DNA of 64,000 nt from an uncultured Polaribacter sp. (GTDB lineage Bacteria > Bacteroidota > Bacteroidia > Flavobacteriales > Flavobacteriaceae). Position numbers and translations under genes: made by a program. Location of the stretch: assembly GCF_947497125.1 (NCBI RefSeq), contig NZ_CANMFI010000001.1, forward strand, positions 186,001 to 250,000, read 5' to 3'. This document shows positions 62,641 to 64,000 of the stretch, one piece after another; the stretch's first letter is position 1; each line of letters starts with the position of its first letter. Under the pieces are notes generated by a model. The model searched no databases. It was not told the origin of the DNA and saw nothing but the letters and a program-made list of their open reading frames with translations.

Positions 62641-63510
62641 TTAGATGGCATGTTTATGTGCCTTGTATGAAGAACGAACTAAAGGTCCGCTTTCTACATA
62701 CATAAAGCCCATTTCTAGGCCAATAGTTTCATATTTTTTAAATTGCTCTGGTGTTATAAACTCTTTTAAAGGCAAATGCTTTTTTGTAGGTTGTAAGTAT
62801 TGACCAATTGTTAAAACATCTAAACCAACACCTTGTAAGTCTTTCATGGTTTGTATAACTTCATCTTCGGTTTCACCAAGCCCAAGCATTAAACCTGTTT
62901 TGGTTCGCATACCATTTTCTTTTAAGTACTTTAAAACACCCAAACTACGGTCGTATTTTGCTTGTATGCGTACTTCTCTAGTTAATCTTCTTACAGTTTC
63001 CATGTTATGAGATACAACTTCTGGATGAACTTCGATAATACGATCTATCTGTTTTGTGTTTCCTTGAAAATCAGGAATTAAAGTTTCTAGAGTTGTTTTA
63101 GGGTTTGCTCTTCTTATTGCATCTACTGTTTCTGCCCATATAATAGAGCCACCATCTTTTAAATCGTCTCTATCTACAGAGGTAATAACGGCATGCTTAA
63201 TACCCATTATTTTTATAGAACGCGCTACTTTTTCTGGCTCATCCCATTCTACAGTATCTGGTCTTCCTGTTTTTACACCGCAAAAACCACAAGAACGTGT
63301 GCAGATGTTTCCTAAAATCATAAAAGTAGCAGTACCTTCTCCCCAACATTCACCCATATTAGGACAACTACCACTTGTACATATTGTATTTAGCTTATAC
63401 TTGTCTACCAAACCTCTTAATTCGGTATATTTTTTACCAACAGGTAATTTAACACGCAGCCATTTTGGTTTTTTTGGTTTTTCTGGAAGTACTACAGATG
63501 CTATTGCCAT
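62641..63510 (-). CDS. lipA: Lipoyl synthase (radical SAM)
   Basis: LipA inserts two sulfurs into octanoyl chains on lipoyl domains, serving pyruvate dehydrogenase, 2-oxoglutarate dehydrogenase and the glycine cleavage H protein (the gcvT pathway at the start of the window). The 289-residue protein has the auxiliary cluster cysteines in [13 protein letters not shown] near 48 and the radical-SAM CxxxCxxC in CTRSCGFC near 74. The C-terminal [12 protein letters not shown] carries the Arg-Ser-Ser that ligates the auxiliary cluster. The start at 63510 gives MAIASVV; ten upstream residues of the longest frame are dropped. Confidence 0.95.
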   Translation of the reverse strand: MAIASVVLPEKPKKPKWLRVKLPVGKKYTELRGLVDKYKLNTICTSGSCPNMGECWGEGTATFMILGNICTRSCGFCGVKTGRPDTVEWDEPEKVARSIKIMGIKHAVITSVDRDDLKDGGSIIWAETVDAIRRANPKTTLETLIPDFQGNTKQIDRIIEVHPEVVSHNMETVRRLTREVRIQAKYDRSLGVLKYLKENGMRTKTGLMLGLGETEDEVIQTMKDLQGVGLDVLTIGQYLQPTKKHLPLKEFITPEQFKKYETIGLEMGFMYVESGPLVRSSYKAHKHAI

Positions 63511-63625
63511 TTCTATTGAATTTGTTATGCAAATATACAAAGGAAAGATTAATTTTTAGCAGCTTTAGAGGTAGATGATTTTAAGTTAATAGCTATTTAT
63601 TTTTGATTTTATGAATCTATTTATC

Positions 63626-63658
63626 AAAAAAAAACCGAAACAGTTATGTTTCGGTTTT
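63626..63658 (-). terminator. Terminator of yidC
   Basis: A perfect 12-bp stem AAAACCGAAACA (63631-63642) with TGTTTCGGTTTT (63647-63658), loop of 4 nt; the T run on the minus strand comes from the A run at 63626-63634. Confidence 0.9.
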
Positions 63659-63680
63659 AAATGGTTTTAGAACAGTAAGC

Positions 63681-64000
63681 TTACTTTTTTCTTTGTTGTG
63701 CTTGTTGTTCTTGTGCTTGTTTCATTGCAGTGTCTATTCTTTCTCTAAACTTAGATTTTTTCTTTTCAGGTTTCTTTTTATTTTCTTCTATCTGTGCATG
63801 AATCTTGTCTTCATCGATTACATAGTTTTTAATAACCAACATAATTGCAATGGTTAATAAGTTAGAAATAAAATAATACAAACTTAAAGAACTTGCATAG
63901 TTATTAAAGAAAAATAGCATCATAATAGGAGAGAAGTAAATCATGTACTTCATCATTTTACCCATATCTGGCATACCTTCTTGAGTAGGTGCCTGCATGT
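63681..64000 (-). CDS. yidC: Membrane protein insertase YidC (3' part, runs off the window)
   Basis: The C-terminal part of YidC, the insertase that places membrane proteins with or without Sec. Visible are MKYMIYFSPIMMLFFFNNYASSLSLYYFISNLLTIAIMLV (paired transmembrane segments) and a Lys/Glu/Gln-rich cytoplasmic tail (KKPEKKKSKFRERIDTAMKQAQEQQ). The start and the N-terminal periplasmic domain lie beyond base 64000, so length cannot be judged. The tail is long and charged, as in Bacteroidota. Confidence 0.9.
   Translation of the reverse strand, partial: MQAPTQEGMPDMGKMMKYMIYFSPIMMLFFFNNYASSLSLYYFISNLLTIAIMLVIKNYVIDEDKIHAQIEENKKKPEKKKSKFRERIDTAMKQAQEQQAQQRKK

Noticed and set aside
1..64000. 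tRNA, rRNA, prophage, insertion sequence or replication origin
   Set aside because: All intergenic gaps over about 80 nt were read and none shows a tRNA cloverleaf sequence, transposase gene, att-like duplication or DnaA box cluster that I can support.

Overview
The window is a stretch of low-GC chromosome from a member of the Bacteroidota, almost certainly the family Flavobacteriaceae and most like marine genera such as Polaribacter or Tenacibaculum (inferred from gene content and synteny, without a database search). Supporting signs are the LpxC-FabZ fusion inside an lpxD / lpxC-fabZ / lpxA / efp / lpxD-like cluster, a PorX-type regulator of type IX secretion, DUF4290 next to murA, a DnaJ with only two zinc motifs, start-proximal TAnnTTTG promoter boxes, and a B12 riboswitch in front of a TonB-dependent receptor. 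No prophage, insertion sequence, CRISPR array, tRNA or rRNA was seen. The content is mostly core housekeeping.

Layout. 1-4.4 kb: tail of a probable ferredoxin, ychF, gcvT, a secreted aminopeptidase P and a VF530-type protein. 4.5-14.1 kb, minus strand: topoisomerase III, a RelE/ParE-like toxin-antitoxin pair, tex, an acetyltransferase, a fumarylacetoacetase-family enzyme, lysA and a TPR histidine kinase. 14.3-19.5 kb: topoisomerase IV (parE, small membrane ORF, parC). 19.5-23 kb: divergent B12 uptake genes. 23-25 kb: a tight three-gene operon (SatD family, DUF3307, unknown membrane protein) with three spaced palindromes upstream. 25-31.5 kb: UvrD/PcrA helicase, DUF4290, murA, grpE, dnaJ. 31.6-32 kb: a candidate small RNA and RNase P RNA. 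32-38.4 kb: acnB and acnA in tandem, then an M23 peptidase. 38.4-46 kb: aminotransferase, OstA-like protein, trmH, an unknown, ald, tsaE, porX. 46-53 kb: HD-domain protein, the lipid A cluster with efp, and sucD. 53-64 kb: M16 lipoprotein peptidase, fabG, EamA transporter, a coupled operon of two DEAD-box helicases plus an unusual SDR-fold protein, a cold-shock protein, lipA and the end of yidC.

Three observations stand out. (1) Five intergenic elements (about 4.4, 16.5, 29.6, 35.2 and 44.2 kb) share flanks and a common predicted fold; in three copies a 4-bp helix differs in sequence but keeps its pairing, which points to a selected structure. (2) Three 20-bp palindromes at exact 28-bp spacing lie just upstream of a good promoter for the satD operon. 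(3) The helicase-helicase-SDR operon ends in a protein with a basic segment, a zinc ribbon and an SDR fold without the usual catalytic tyrosine, so it may be an RNA-associated protein rather than a dehydrogenase.

Most start codons were trimmed from the longest open frame to the start fitting the family or signal peptide. Promoter calls rest on the Bacteroidota consensus only.
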